This document shows, piece by piece, positions 8,991-17,781 of a stretch of DNA of 64,000 nucleotides. The notes beneath the pieces were generated by a model, which worked only from the letters and a program-made list of their open reading frames with translations, ran no database searches and had not been told where the DNA came from. Origin of the DNA: Photobacterium sp. TY1-4. Its GTDB lineage: Bacteria; Pseudomonadota; Gammaproteobacteria; Enterobacterales; Vibrionaceae. A program made the position numbers and the translations under genes. The DNA is taken from assembly GCF_025398175.1 (NCBI RefSeq), contig NZ_CP099735.1, positions 1,798,001 to 1,862,000 on the forward strand. Direction: 5' to 3'. Position 1 is the stretch's first letter, and every line of letters starts with the position of its first letter.

Positions 8991-9860
8991 ATGAAAGCAA
9001 AACGAATTGTTTACCTGTCGCTGTTGATGTCTCTGGCAGGGCTGGTCTGGTTGGGCTTGCAGCTCACCGTGCCGGTGCCGAAGCCTGAAAAACAACAGGC
9101 AGAGCAAAGACAACTGGAAGTGCTGGTGGCCGCCCGGCCGGTGAAAGCCGGGCGGCAGTTCAGTACGTCCTTGTTCGAATGGAAACAAGTTGATGCCGAG
9201 GCCCTGCAGCATCGACTCGATTATATCGACAGAGCCAAATTCGATCTGGCGCGGTTACGTCAAACCGTGCTGGCCGGTGATTTTGCCGCCGGGGAAATCC
9301 TCAGCGTTGCCGATTTTATCCAGCCGGAAGCGGGCGGTTTTCTGTCCGTGATGCTGCGTCCCGGCTATCGCGCGGTGTCGGTGCCGGTTGATCAGGTGAC
9401 CGCGAACTCTGGCCTGATCGGCCCTGGTGATTATGTTGATGTGTTGCTGCTGGCCTCGAAAGAGCAGGAGCTCAGAACCCGTGGTAATGAAACCCACAGT
9501 CTGTATGTCAAAACCATTGTTCAGAAAGCGCGGGTGCTGGCATTGAATGATGCAGTGCAGGCCGAACGCTATCTGGAGGTGCAAGAGAAATATCAGGGAT
9601 TTATCCCAGAAAACAGCGCTGTGACGCTGGAAGTTTCTCCCGAGCAGGCCAATAAGGTGCTGCTGGCCAACCAGCTCGGCACCTTATCGATGGCGTTGCG
9701 CAGCAAACATGATCAGGCGCTGGACTGGACGGAATCGCAGCAAGTCCATATTGACGATATCTTCCCGGAAGCCAGGCTGGTGCAGCCGGATATTGGGTTG
9801 GTGGAGTTTCGCGCCAAAGACAAGCGGGTGATGAACAAAACAGGGATGCAGGATGATTAA
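8991..9860 (+). CDS. rcpC: Flp pilus assembly protein RcpC/CpaB
   Basis: 289 aa. One N-terminal membrane anchor (about residues 5-24) is followed by an SAF domain (VLVAARPVKAGRQFSTSLFEW, AGDFAAGEILSVADF) and the RcpC/CpaB periplasmic domain with YRAVSVPVDQVTANSGLIGPGD-type sequence. In characterised Tad systems this protein works with the secretin in the outer-membrane pilus channel. Its last bases overlap rcpA by 8 nt, indicating translational coupling. Confidence 0.9.
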   Translation: MKAKRIVYLSLLMSLAGLVWLGLQLTVPVPKPEKQQAEQRQLEVLVAARPVKAGRQFSTSLFEWKQVDAEALQHRLDYIDRAKFDLARLRQTVLAGDFAAGEILSVADFIQPEAGGFLSVMLRPGYRAVSVPVDQVTANSGLIGPGDYVDVLLLASKEQELRTRGNETHSLYVKTIVQKARVLALNDAVQAERYLEVQEKYQGFIPENSAVTLEVSPEQANKVLLANQLGTLSMALRSKHDQALDWTESQQVHIDDIFPEARLVQPDIGLVEFRAKDKRVMNKTGMQDD

Positions 9861-11280
9861 ACAAGTTCTTGGACAAGTTCTTGGGCAAGTGCTCGGCAAA
9901 GCGCTTGGTGGGGCTATGCTGCTGTTCATGAGCTTTGCTTTGCAAGCTCAGGCGTTGAATGTGGTATTGGATCAGGCGCAGTTGATCACCCTGCCGCAAC
10001 AGGCGAAGTCGATTTTTATCGCCAATGACAACGTCGCGGATTACCAGGCCCTGACCAACACCAAAATCATGGTGTTTGGTAAGCAAGCCGGTTCGACGTC
10101 CCTGTACGTGCTTGATGCTGGTGAGCGGGTGATTTATACCACCACCGTCAAAGTCAATCATGATGTTGAAACGCTCAATACACTGATTGGGAAAGAATTC
10201 CCGGATGCACTGGTCTCGGCTGAATCACTTGCCGGCAAGTTGTTCCTGAAAGGTCAGGTGCCGACTGCGGTCATGGCAGAGAAAATTGTGCGTCTGGCGG
10301 AAGGCTATGTGTCACAGCCACAAGTGTCTGCTTCGAGCGGTGAGTCGGCTCCATCCGGTCAGGCTGAAGCGTCCGGGCCGTCGGCCGCCCCACCGACCGG
10401 TGGCAACAAGGATGAGCTGATGAACCAGCTGGCCGTGACCATGCCGAATCAGGTGAATTTGAGGATCCGGATCGCGGAGGTCTCCCGTAAGGTCTCGAAC
10501 AAGCTGGGGATCAAATGGGGTACGCAGGGTACCGGGTTGGGGACCGGCACGTTCGGCTTCTTTGACAACTACGGCGGCGCTGCCGGTGCCATGAACCCGG
10601 CTTCCTGGGCGGATCTCTCGGTGATCGTCGATGCGCTGGCCAGCAATGGCATGATGTCGGTGCTGGCCGAGCCCAACCTGACGGCGCTCAGTGGCGAGGA
10701 AGCTTCGTTTCTGGTCGGGGGAGAAGTGGCCTTGCCGTTGGTGTTCGGCGATACCGCCAACGTCATGTTCAAATCGTTCGGGGTTCAGCTGAACTTCAAA
10801 CCCACGGTGCTGAGTGAAAACCGGATCAGCCTGCAGGTTGCACCGGAGGTCAGCACGGTTGCTTCTGAAACCACAGCGGTGAACGGCACCACTTTCCCAT
10901 CTTTTGTGACCCGCAAGGCATCCACCACCATTGAGTTGGCCAGCGGCCAGAGTTTTGCCCTGGGGGGACTGCTGCAGTCCAAAGATGTCGAGCAACTGCA
11001 AAAGATCCCGCTGATTGGCGATGTGCCGGTGCTGGGCAGCCTGTTCCGCTCGAATGAGTTCCAGCGGGAAGAAACCGAACTCATCATCATTGCGACGGCG
11101 TATCTGGTGCAGCCAACGCGTGGCGATACGTTGCCGCTACCGACTGACGGCCTGATCCCGCTCAGTGATGTGGAGCGTCTGCTGGCCATACCGCAGCAAA
11201 GTTCCGAAGCGCGTTTGGACGTGTTGCGTTCTGATAATCGTCAGCCTCGCTTGTTGGGCGACAACGGATTCTATTACTGA
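9853..11280 (+). CDS. rcpA: Flp pilus outer-membrane secretin RcpA/CpaC
   Basis: 475 aa. A signal sequence is followed by the N-terminal pilus/BON-like domains and a C-terminal secretin domain (about residues 190-430), with the conserved VLAEPNLTALSGEEASFLVGGE and PLIGDVPVLGSLFRS motifs. It forms the outer-membrane pore for the pilus. A Gly/Ser/Pro-rich linker lies near 155-180. The first codons after the start consist of four tandem 12-bp units (9862-9909) encoding QVLG QVLG QVLG KALG. Overlap with rcpC at the 5' end. Confidence 0.93.
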   Translation: MIKQVLGQVLGQVLGKALGGAMLLFMSFALQAQALNVVLDQAQLITLPQQAKSIFIANDNVADYQALTNTKIMVFGKQAGSTSLYVLDAGERVIYTTTVKVNHDVETLNTLIGKEFPDALVSAESLAGKLFLKGQVPTAVMAEKIVRLAEGYVSQPQVSASSGESAPSGQAEASGPSAAPPTGGNKDELMNQLAVTMPNQVNLRIRIAEVSRKVSNKLGIKWGTQGTGLGTGTFGFFDNYGGAAGAMNPASWADLSVIVDALASNGMMSVLAEPNLTALSGEEASFLVGGEVALPLVFGDTANVMFKSFGVQLNFKPTVLSENRISLQVAPEVSTVASETTAVNGTTFPSFVTRKASTTIELASGQSFALGGLLQSKDVEQLQKIPLIGDVPVLGSLFRSNEFQREETELIIIATAYLVQPTRGDTLPLPTDGLIPLSDVERLLAIPQQSSEARLDVLRSDNRQPRLLGDNGFYY

Positions 11281-11287
11281 GGTGAAC

Positions 11288-11914
11288 ATGCGAATCGTAT
11301 TCATGATCGTACTGAGCGGACTGCTGAGTGCCTGTGCTGCCGACCCGATCCAGCGTCAGCCGCAAGTTCAGGTGGAAGCAGTAACCCACCGGATGTCAAT
11401 GCAGCTGCAAAGCCAGACGCTCAACCCGCAAGATCGCGCTGCCGTGGCTGATTTTATCTACCGTCTGGGCGCGCCGTCGGCGCTGCGTGTGGTGATTGAA
11501 ACACACAATCGCCGGGGGGGCGATGCGGTTGGTGCATTGCAACAGGTATTACAGCAGCGCGCGGTGTACCCGAGCCAGGTCAGCAGCCGCTATGCGACCC
11601 CGGCTCAGGATGATTCCGCAGATTTCACCCTGGTGGTGGAGTCTTACCGTAGCCTGGCCCCGACTTGCCATGCCGGCAAAGAGCCCAGCCGTTTCGCGCA
11701 GCGGTTTGTCGGCTCAGACAATTTTGGCTGTGCCAATGCCAGCGCGCTGGCTCAGATGGTGGCCAATCCACGCGATCTGGTGATCGGCGAAGCGCTGGAC
11801 CCGATGGAAGGGCGCAAAGCTGTGACCGCTATGGAGGCGTATTACCGGGCTGAAGCGCCCGAGGCACCGCGCGCACCACAGTCGGCCACCACGGCAACAT
11901 CGGGGGATCAATGA
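11288..11914 (+). CDS. CpaD/RcpB-like pilus biogenesis lipoprotein
   Basis: 208 aa from ATG 11288. Lipoprotein signal with LLSACAAD near residue 16. The body resembles the CpaD family, with its conserved pattern of a Cys pair (about PTCHAGKEPS and NFGCANASALAQMVANPRDLVIG) ending in a proline/alanine-rich tail. CpaD proteins are outer-membrane or periplasmic partners of the Tad secretin. It starts 7 bp after rcpA and overlaps tadZ by 4 nt (ATGA). The position matches that of rcpB in the Aggregatibacter locus. Confidence 0.82.
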   Translation: MRIVFMIVLSGLLSACAADPIQRQPQVQVEAVTHRMSMQLQSQTLNPQDRAAVADFIYRLGAPSALRVVIETHNRRGGDAVGALQQVLQQRAVYPSQVSSRYATPAQDDSADFTLVVESYRSLAPTCHAGKEPSRFAQRFVGSDNFGCANASALAQMVANPRDLVIGEALDPMEGRKAVTAMEAYYRAEAPEAPRAPQSATTATSGDQ

Positions 11915-12741
11915 TGGAAAAATACATAACTCAACAGGCTGAAGTGTCGGCATCTCCGGCGCAGTCCGGGAAGCGGATTGCGGTTGCCAGCGCCAAAGGC
12001 GGCGCCGGGACCACGGCGCTGGTCGCCAATATTGCCTGGGGGCTGGCGTCCCACCCGGACACCAAAGTCGCTTGTGCGGATCTCGATTGTGTCACCGGCG
12101 ATCTCGACCTGCAGCTGAGCGTGAATGCCAACGGGGCCTTGCAGGAAATGTTGCAGTACCCGGCACGCCTGGAGCCGCTGATTTATGCACGCAGTGGTGT
12201 GAAAGTGACGGAAAATCTGCACCTTTTTACTGGGTACAGCGGCCAGCTGACGCAGGCGTTCTGGCCGGAGGAAATTGAATTTGAGGCATTTTCCGCCTTT
12301 TGCCAGCGCCAGTCCGATTTTTTGCTCTGGGATATTCCGGCCTTCAGCCTGCGCGATCAGGTTGGTCTGAATGCACTGTGCGGCAGTGACATCCAAGTAC
12401 TGATTGTCGAGCCGACGCTGGCTTCGATTCGTCGAACCCATTTGGTGTTGGATGCCCTGCAGGCTTCTGCAGCGACGCAGACCATTCTGGTGCTGAATCA
12501 CACCAAGCCGGAGGCGTCTTCCTTGATCACGGCCGCAGATGTGGTCCAGGCGCTGGGCCGCAAGCCGGATGTCGAGATCCCGTTTGCCCCGAATCACATG
12601 ATGGCCAGTGCGACCCTGGGGCAGTTGGCGATTGCAAAAAAACATCGAACCGGCAAGGCGCTGCAACAGTTGGTCAGTCTGATCCGAGGGGATCAGACAG
12701 CCACCGGGCGCGGCCTGCTGCGCTGGCTGAAGGGGGCATAA
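11911..12741 (+). CDS. tadZ: TadZ/CpaE pilus localisation ATPase (ParA/MinD-like)
   Basis: 276 aa. The deviant Walker A motif KGGAGTTALVANIAW (about residues 30-45), with the MinD-type signature lysine, and a Walker B-like segment FLLWDIPAF identify a ParA/MinD superfamily protein. Tad-linked members place the secretion apparatus at its site in the cell. It lacks the N-terminal receiver-like domain found in many CpaE/TadZ proteins, unless the short tail before residue 20 is a remnant. The last base overlaps tadA by 1 nt. Confidence 0.88.
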   Translation: MMEKYITQQAEVSASPAQSGKRIAVASAKGGAGTTALVANIAWGLASHPDTKVACADLDCVTGDLDLQLSVNANGALQEMLQYPARLEPLIYARSGVKVTENLHLFTGYSGQLTQAFWPEEIEFEAFSAFCQRQSDFLLWDIPAFSLRDQVGLNALCGSDIQVLIVEPTLASIRRTHLVLDALQASAATQTILVLNHTKPEASSLITAADVVQALGRKPDVEIPFAPNHMMASATLGQLAIAKKHRTGKALQQLVSLIRGDQTATGRGLLRWLKGA

Positions 12742-14090
12742 TGTTCAGACGCAAAACCTCTGTTGAACGCTCGTCACAGCCGCAACTCGCATCCGAACCG
12801 ACGGCGGGGTCCGGGGCTTTGAGTGCCTCCAGTGCTTCGCGGGAGCGGTTCAGCGCGATTCGCCATGAAGTGATGGCTGCCATTGAGCCTTCGGTGGTGG
12901 TTCAGCTCTCGAAATCCGAGCTGGAAAGCCGGACTTACGAAGCGGTGGGTGAAATTGCCCAGCGGATGCAATACCCGATTGGCCATGCTGAGCAGGCACG
13001 TATCACCCAGCAACTGGTGGATGAGTTGCTGGGCCTGGGGCCGCTGCAAAGCCTGATGGACGATCCAACCGTGACCGACATTATGGTGAACGGTCCCCAG
13101 GCGGTGTTCATTGAACAAAACGGCAAACTAAAACCGGTGGATGTTGCATTTCGCGATGAGGCCCACGTGCTGAATCTGGCACGCCGGATTGTCAGCCGGG
13201 TGGGGCGCCGGGTGGATGAGCTGAACCCGATGGTGGACGCCCGCCTGCCGGATGGCAGCCGGGTGAACGTGATGATCCCGCCGCTGGCCCTGGATGGCAC
13301 CTGTATTTCGATCCGGAAATTCAGCGAGCACAAGCGCAGTCTGGCCCAGCTGGCAGAGCTGGGGGCAATGTCGCCGCAGATGGCGACCTTGCTCGATATT
13401 ATCGCCCGCTGCCGGGTCAACGTATTGATCTCCGGTGGCACCGGGGCCGGTAAAACCACGCTGCTCAATGCGCTGTCGTTCGGGATCGCGCCGGAAGAGC
13501 GGATCATCACCATTGAGGATGCGGCGGAGCTGAAATTGCAACAGCCGCATGTGGTCCGCGCCGAAACCCGTCCGGCCAGCTCGGAAGGGACGGCGGCGGT
13601 CGATCAACGCAGTTTGCTGCGAAATGCTCTGCGGATGCGTCCCGATCGCATTATTTTGGGGGAAGTTCGCGGCGCGGAAGCGTTCGATATGATGCAGGCG
13701 ATGAATACCGGCCATGATGGCTCGATGTGTACCTTGCACGCCAACACGCCGGCGGATGCGCTGATCCGCCTGGAGAATATGTTGCTGCTGGCTGAGGCTC
13801 GCTTGCCGCTGCCTGCGTTGCGGCGCCAGATCGCCAGCACGTTGGATGTGGTGATTCAGATTGAGCGGATGCGTGACGGGCGGCGCCGGGTGGTCGGGAT
13901 CACTGAAGTGATCGGGCTCGAGGGCGATCAGTATGTTCTCAATGATCTGTTTCGGTTCGAATATCAGGAGCAGGACACACAAGGCAATATCCACGGTCGC
14001 TTTGTCTCCACCCGGACGCTGCCGCGCTTCAGCCCTAAGGCCCGGTATTACCAGCTCGAAGGGCAGCTCAAGCAAGTGATGGGAGTGTAG
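12741..14090 (+). CDS. tadA: TadA/CpaF secretion ATPase
   Basis: 449 aa. This is a type II/IV secretion hexameric ATPase that powers pilus assembly from the cytoplasm. The N-terminal domain includes DDPTVTDIMVNGP near 110. The Walker A motif is GGTGAGKTTLLNAL near 233, followed by EERIITIEDAAELKL (Asp box), ILGEVRGAEAFDMMQAMNTGHDG (Walker B) and a His box with SMCTLHANTP. Length and motifs are complete. A 2-bp gap separates it from tadB. Confidence 0.96.
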   Translation: MFRRKTSVERSSQPQLASEPTAGSGALSASSASRERFSAIRHEVMAAIEPSVVVQLSKSELESRTYEAVGEIAQRMQYPIGHAEQARITQQLVDELLGLGPLQSLMDDPTVTDIMVNGPQAVFIEQNGKLKPVDVAFRDEAHVLNLARRIVSRVGRRVDELNPMVDARLPDGSRVNVMIPPLALDGTCISIRKFSEHKRSLAQLAELGAMSPQMATLLDIIARCRVNVLISGGTGAGKTTLLNALSFGIAPEERIITIEDAAELKLQQPHVVRAETRPASSEGTAAVDQRSLLRNALRMRPDRIILGEVRGAEAFDMMQAMNTGHDGSMCTLHANTPADALIRLENMLLLAEARLPLPALRRQIASTLDVVIQIERMRDGRRRVVGITEVIGLEGDQYVLNDLFRFEYQEQDTQGNIHGRFVSTRTLPRFSPKARYYQLEGQLKQVMGV

Positions 14091-14092
14091 TC

Positions 14093-15037
14093 ATGCCGGT
14101 GTTTTCATTGCTTCCTGCGATCGTGCTGATAGCGGTACTGGCATTGGTTGTTGTGGTCAGCTGTGGTCTGCTGGTCCGGTATCAGCGGCTGCGTCGCCAG
14201 GTCAAACAACGTCTGGTGCTGGTAGCTGCGGCCAAGGCCCAGTCATCGACCTCGCGCCTGTTCCAGTGGGAGCAGCAGGGCGGTTGGCTGTCGGCCGGCT
14301 GGCACCGGTTGCAGTTGAGAGCGGATGCCCTGTTCGGTCAGAAGGGCCAGCGTTTGGGGCTGCTGGGCTTGAGTGCACTGGCGGTGTTGAGCTGGCAGGC
14401 CGGGGCTATCTTTCCGCTGGGCTGGCGGGTACTGCTGGTCTCCCTGGCTGTTGGGACGGCAGCACTCAGCGCCTACTGGCTGATGCAATATCGCCAGCAT
14501 CGGGCCTTTGAGGTTGCATTTCCGCAGGTGCTGGGACAGGTGTCCCGCGCCGTGGCTGCCGGGGTTTCCGTGCCGCAGGCCATCGCTCAGGTGGCGGCTT
14601 ACCAGCAGGGCGTGCTCGGGCGGGAATTTGCCCTGATCCGGGATCAGCTGGAAATCGGCATCAGCCTGAAACAAGCCCTGCACGAGGCGAGCTACCGCCT
14701 GCCGTATTCCGGGTTTCATTTTTTTACGGTGGCGTTGCTGCTCAATGAGGAAAACGGTGGCCAGTTGCGGGCAGTCCTGCATAGCCTGAGCCGGACCTTG
14801 CATGCCAATGCCGCGTTGAAGATGAAAATCAAGAGTCTGACGGCAGAGCCGCGGATGACGGCGGTGATCCTGGCGTGTCTGCCGTTGCTGCTCATCGGCG
14901 TGATGTTTTTCAAAAATCCGGCCTCATTTGTCAATCTCACCGGAACGGAGATGGGGCAGTGGGTGCTGGGATATGTCAGCGGCAGCATGCTGCTGGGACT
15001 CCTGGTGATCCAGCGTCTGACGAAGGTGAGGTTGTAA
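14093..15037 (+). CDS. tadB: Flp pilus inner-membrane protein TadB
   Basis: 314 aa. A type II secretion F (GspF/T2SSF) family platform protein with an N-terminal membrane segment, a pair of helices near 100-125, the cytoplasmic T2SSF domain (AFPQVLGQVSRAVAAGVSVPQAI...), and C-terminal membrane helices. It works with TadC as the inner-membrane platform on which TadA acts. Its stop overlaps the tadC start (TAATG). Confidence 0.92.
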   Translation: MPVFSLLPAIVLIAVLALVVVVSCGLLVRYQRLRRQVKQRLVLVAAAKAQSSTSRLFQWEQQGGWLSAGWHRLQLRADALFGQKGQRLGLLGLSALAVLSWQAGAIFPLGWRVLLVSLAVGTAALSAYWLMQYRQHRAFEVAFPQVLGQVSRAVAAGVSVPQAIAQVAAYQQGVLGREFALIRDQLEIGISLKQALHEASYRLPYSGFHFFTVALLLNEENGGQLRAVLHSLSRTLHANAALKMKIKSLTAEPRMTAVILACLPLLLIGVMFFKNPASFVNLTGTEMGQWVLGYVSGSMLLGLLVIQRLTKVRL

Positions 15038-15915
15038 TGTCGGTATCAATATGGATTGGTGTGTTTCTCTTGGTGGCGGGCAGCGTGCTGGCTGTGGTGG
15101 CAGGAGGGCGTGCCCAGCGCCGGGAGCTGGTTGAGGCCCGGCTCGCCCTGGTTGCCGCGAACTTTGCGCAGCCCAACAATATGGGGTTCCATCGACTCGT
15201 GAGCTGGCTACCGGCACCGAAAGCCAGTGAAGCGGTTCAGCAACTGCTGGTGCAGGCCGGGTTTCATCACCCACAGGCAGCTCGCGTGTTTATGGGGTTG
15301 AAAGTGTTGAGCATGACCGTGTGTGGCGTGGGCTGGCTGCTGGCGAAGGACGAGGGCGTGAACTCGCTGGTGCTGGCAGAAGCGCTGGTGTCTGCTATTT
15401 GCGCCGGCCTGCTGCTCGAGCATGCCCTGAAATGGCGCGCCCGTGAGATCAACCAGCGGATTGCTCGGTCATTGCCGGATGCCCTGGATTTGATGGTGGT
15501 TTGTGTTGAATCGGGGTTGACGCTGGAAGCGGTGTTTGAACGCGTGGGCCGCGAAATGGCCCGTGTCGCACCTGAGCTGTCCCGGGAATGGCTGATCACC
15601 GAAGCGGAACTGCGCTTGCTTGATACCCGGCGGACGGCGCTGGAAAACCTGGCCCGGCGGACCGCCCTGGCGGAGATTGAAAATATGGTGGTGGCGTTGT
15701 CGCAAACCGAGCAGTACGGCAGCCCGGTTGCTCAAACCATCCGTCTGCTGGCCGCCGATACCCGGCAGTACCAGTACCTCAGGGTGGAAGAAGCGGTGGG
15801 GAAAATCCCGGCCAAGATGTCGATTCCGGTGGTCGTGCTGGTGATGATGCCGGTGGTGGTGCTGATTGTGGCACCGACCGTGATTGCTTTACTGGAAAGC
15901 CTGGGGGGGCTATGA
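15037..15915 (+). CDS. tadC: Flp pilus inner-membrane protein TadC
   Basis: 292 aa from ATG 15037, which overlaps the tadB stop by one base. T2SSF-family platform protein with N-terminal and central hydrophobic segments and the TadC-typical block LPDALDLMVVCVESGLTLEAVFERV near 142, then VGKIPAKMSIPVVVLVMMPVVVLIVAP at the C-terminal membrane region. It is the partner of TadB. The end overlaps tadD by 4 nt. Confidence 0.93.
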   Translation: MSVSIWIGVFLLVAGSVLAVVAGGRAQRRELVEARLALVAANFAQPNNMGFHRLVSWLPAPKASEAVQQLLVQAGFHHPQAARVFMGLKVLSMTVCGVGWLLAKDEGVNSLVLAEALVSAICAGLLLEHALKWRAREINQRIARSLPDALDLMVVCVESGLTLEAVFERVGREMARVAPELSREWLITEAELRLLDTRRTALENLARRTALAEIENMVVALSQTEQYGSPVAQTIRLLAADTRQYQYLRVEEAVGKIPAKMSIPVVVLVMMPVVVLIVAPTVIALLESLGGL

Positions 15916-16721
15916 AACACCGACTGTTCAGTCATCTGAAACACCACCTGAAATTCGGCGTCCTGGCGCTGGCGCTTAGCGGCGTGACTGGTTGCGCGAC
16001 TCTACAATCGCATGTGGTTGATAATGCGGAGTGGCAGCAGGATCGCCGTCTGGCGGACGTGGCGCTGCAAAGCGGCCGGCCGGAAAGTGCGATCACCATT
16101 TACCGCCAGCAACTGACGCAAGCGCCGGAGAACACTGAGCTGATGTATCGTCTGGGCGCAGCATATAACCAGAGTGGAGATACCGAGCTGGCACTGCACT
16201 TTTTGCACCGGGCGGCAGATAAGGCCGCTGAGGCGAACGCTCCTGTGGCGGATGCGGCCTGGCACGGCCATATTCTGCGTGAGCTGGGCCGGGCTCATCT
16301 GGCTCAGGGGAATGCCGAGGCTGCGGAAGCGGCCCTGCAACAGGCTGCGGATCTGCGGCCGCAGGATGCTGAGACCCTGAATGCGCTGGGAGCCTGCCGG
16401 GCATTGCAGCAAGACTACGCCCGGGCCAGAACCGCGTTTGTGGCCGCCGTGGCCGTTGCGCCGGATCACCTGGAATACCGCAATAACCTGGCGATGAGCT
16501 GGATCCTGGATGCCCAACCGCGTAAGGGCATCGAGATCCTGCATCCGCTGTACCTGCGTGGCACCAGCACAGTGAAGATGCGCCAGAATCTGGCGCTGGC
16601 ATTTGCCATGACCGGGGATTTGGTGACTGCCCGGATGATTGCCAAACAGGATCTGAGCCCGGCTGAACTGACGAACAATATGGACTTCTATCGTCAGTGG
16701 CAACAAGGAGAGGTGCTATGA
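15912..16721 (+). CDS. tadD: TadD, tetratricopeptide-repeat lipoprotein
   Basis: 269 aa. Lipoprotein signal with SGVTGCATLQ near residue 28. Three to four TPR units follow (for example TELMYRLGAAYNQSGDTELALHFLHRAA and AETLNALGACRALQQDYARARTAFVAAV). TadD is required for Flp pilus biogenesis in studied systems, probably as a pilotin/assembly factor for the secretin. Overlaps tadE by 4 nt. Confidence 0.9.
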   Translation: MKHRLFSHLKHHLKFGVLALALSGVTGCATLQSHVVDNAEWQQDRRLADVALQSGRPESAITIYRQQLTQAPENTELMYRLGAAYNQSGDTELALHFLHRAADKAAEANAPVADAAWHGHILRELGRAHLAQGNAEAAEAALQQAADLRPQDAETLNALGACRALQQDYARARTAFVAAVAVAPDHLEYRNNLAMSWILDAQPRKGIEILHPLYLRGTSTVKMRQNLALAFAMTGDLVTARMIAKQDLSPAELTNNMDFYRQWQQGEVL

Positions 16722-17164
16722 GGCTTCAGCGAGGCAGCGCCAGTATCGAATATATCGTCACGCTGCTGCCGTTTATGGTGATGGTTCTGGTAGTGATTGA
16801 AGTGTGTCGCTTCATCATGACCGCCAGTGTGCTGGATGCGGCGCTCGCCAGCGCCTCACGCGACATTGTCACGGTCCGCGCACATCAAGACACCGTGACC
16901 GAACTGCAATCGGCGTTGCAGGCGCAGTCTTTGCCGCTGATTGACCGCTCGCAGCTGACGATTGAAGCCGCTTATTATGAGTCATTCAAGGCGCTGAAGC
17001 AGAACCAGTACATCACCACCTACCGTGAGCAGCCGTTTGCGGAGTATCGGGTGACTTACCCGTACCGGGTGTTGTTTATTGAAGGCTGGTCTGATGCCTT
17101 TGGGCAATTGGCCCGGTTTGAACGGACACTCCTGATCGCACATGAAAAGGAGAGTCGTCCATGA
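16718..17164 (+). CDS. tadE: TadE minor pseudopilin
   Basis: 148 aa from ATG 16718. The basic leader MRLQRG precedes SASIEYIVTLLPFMVMVLVVIEV, the TadE-like processing motif with Glu-Tyr at +5/+6 after Gly, followed by a single hydrophobic helix and a periplasmic domain. It should be cleaved by the same prepilin peptidase as Flp. Coupled to tadD (4-nt overlap) and tadF (4-nt overlap). Confidence 0.9.
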   Translation: MRLQRGSASIEYIVTLLPFMVMVLVVIEVCRFIMTASVLDAALASASRDIVTVRAHQDTVTELQSALQAQSLPLIDRSQLTIEAAYYESFKALKQNQYITTYREQPFAEYRVTYPYRVLFIEGWSDAFGQLARFERTLLIAHEKESRP

Positions 17165-17781
17165 CGCGTCACTTGAACGGGCTTCGGCGCCGTCACGGTT
17201 ATCACCAACGCCACCGCCAGCTTGGTAGCAGTGTGATTGCCTTTCCGATCGTCGCGTTGGTGCTGACTTTGCTGCTGCTTTTCGCGGTTCAATTGGGCTA
17301 TGCCCTGAGCCTGAAATCCAAACTGGACCGGGTTGCGTATGCCCTGGCCAGTGTGGTGACCAGCGAACAACTGGAGGTGCCGCTGGCAGGCGCTCATGGC
17401 GAGATCACGGCCGCGATGTCGTCAGATTTGCAACAGGTGGCCCAACGTTATTTTGCGACGAATGAATCGGCCGGGCCGCAGATCAGCCTGCTGCTGGAGC
17501 AGATCAAATTTGATGATCGGGGCGATGTCCTGCTGTATCGCGAGCAGCACGAAGGACTGGCATGTCAGGCGCAGCAAGCGTTACCGAAGCTGTCCATGCT
17601 GTCACCGGAGGGGGGCGTAACGGGAGCAAATTTAGGAGAGAAGGCGGATTTGTTTCAGGTCTCGGTGTGTCTGAGTGCGATACCCATATTGGTGTCAGAT
17701 ATTTTCCCCGGGCTGAAAGGGTTGGGCCAGGACTATTTTACCAGCTCCGCCGTGATGATCGGGAGGCAGTATGCACCGTAG
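17161..17781 (+). CDS. tadF: TadF-like minor pseudopilin
   Basis: 206 aa. A highly basic N-terminus (HLNGLRRRHGYHQRHRQLG) is followed by SSVIAFPIVALVLTLLLLFAVQLGYAL, one hydrophobic helix, and a periplasmic domain. Position and topology match TadF. The canonical Glu at +5 after the processing Gly is replaced by Ala (G|SSVIAF), unlike TadE next door. It overlaps tadG by 11 nt. Confidence 0.8.
   Translation: MTRHLNGLRRRHGYHQRHRQLGSSVIAFPIVALVLTLLLLFAVQLGYALSLKSKLDRVAYALASVVTSEQLEVPLAGAHGEITAAMSSDLQQVAQRYFATNESAGPQISLLLEQIKFDDRGDVLLYREQHEGLACQAQQALPKLSMLSPEGGVTGANLGEKADLFQVSVCLSAIPILVSDIFPGLKGLGQDYFTSSAVMIGRQYAP

Noticed and set aside
13128..14075. 315-codon minus-strand frame opposite tadA
   Set aside because: Shadow frame; all conserved ATPase motifs are on the plus strand.
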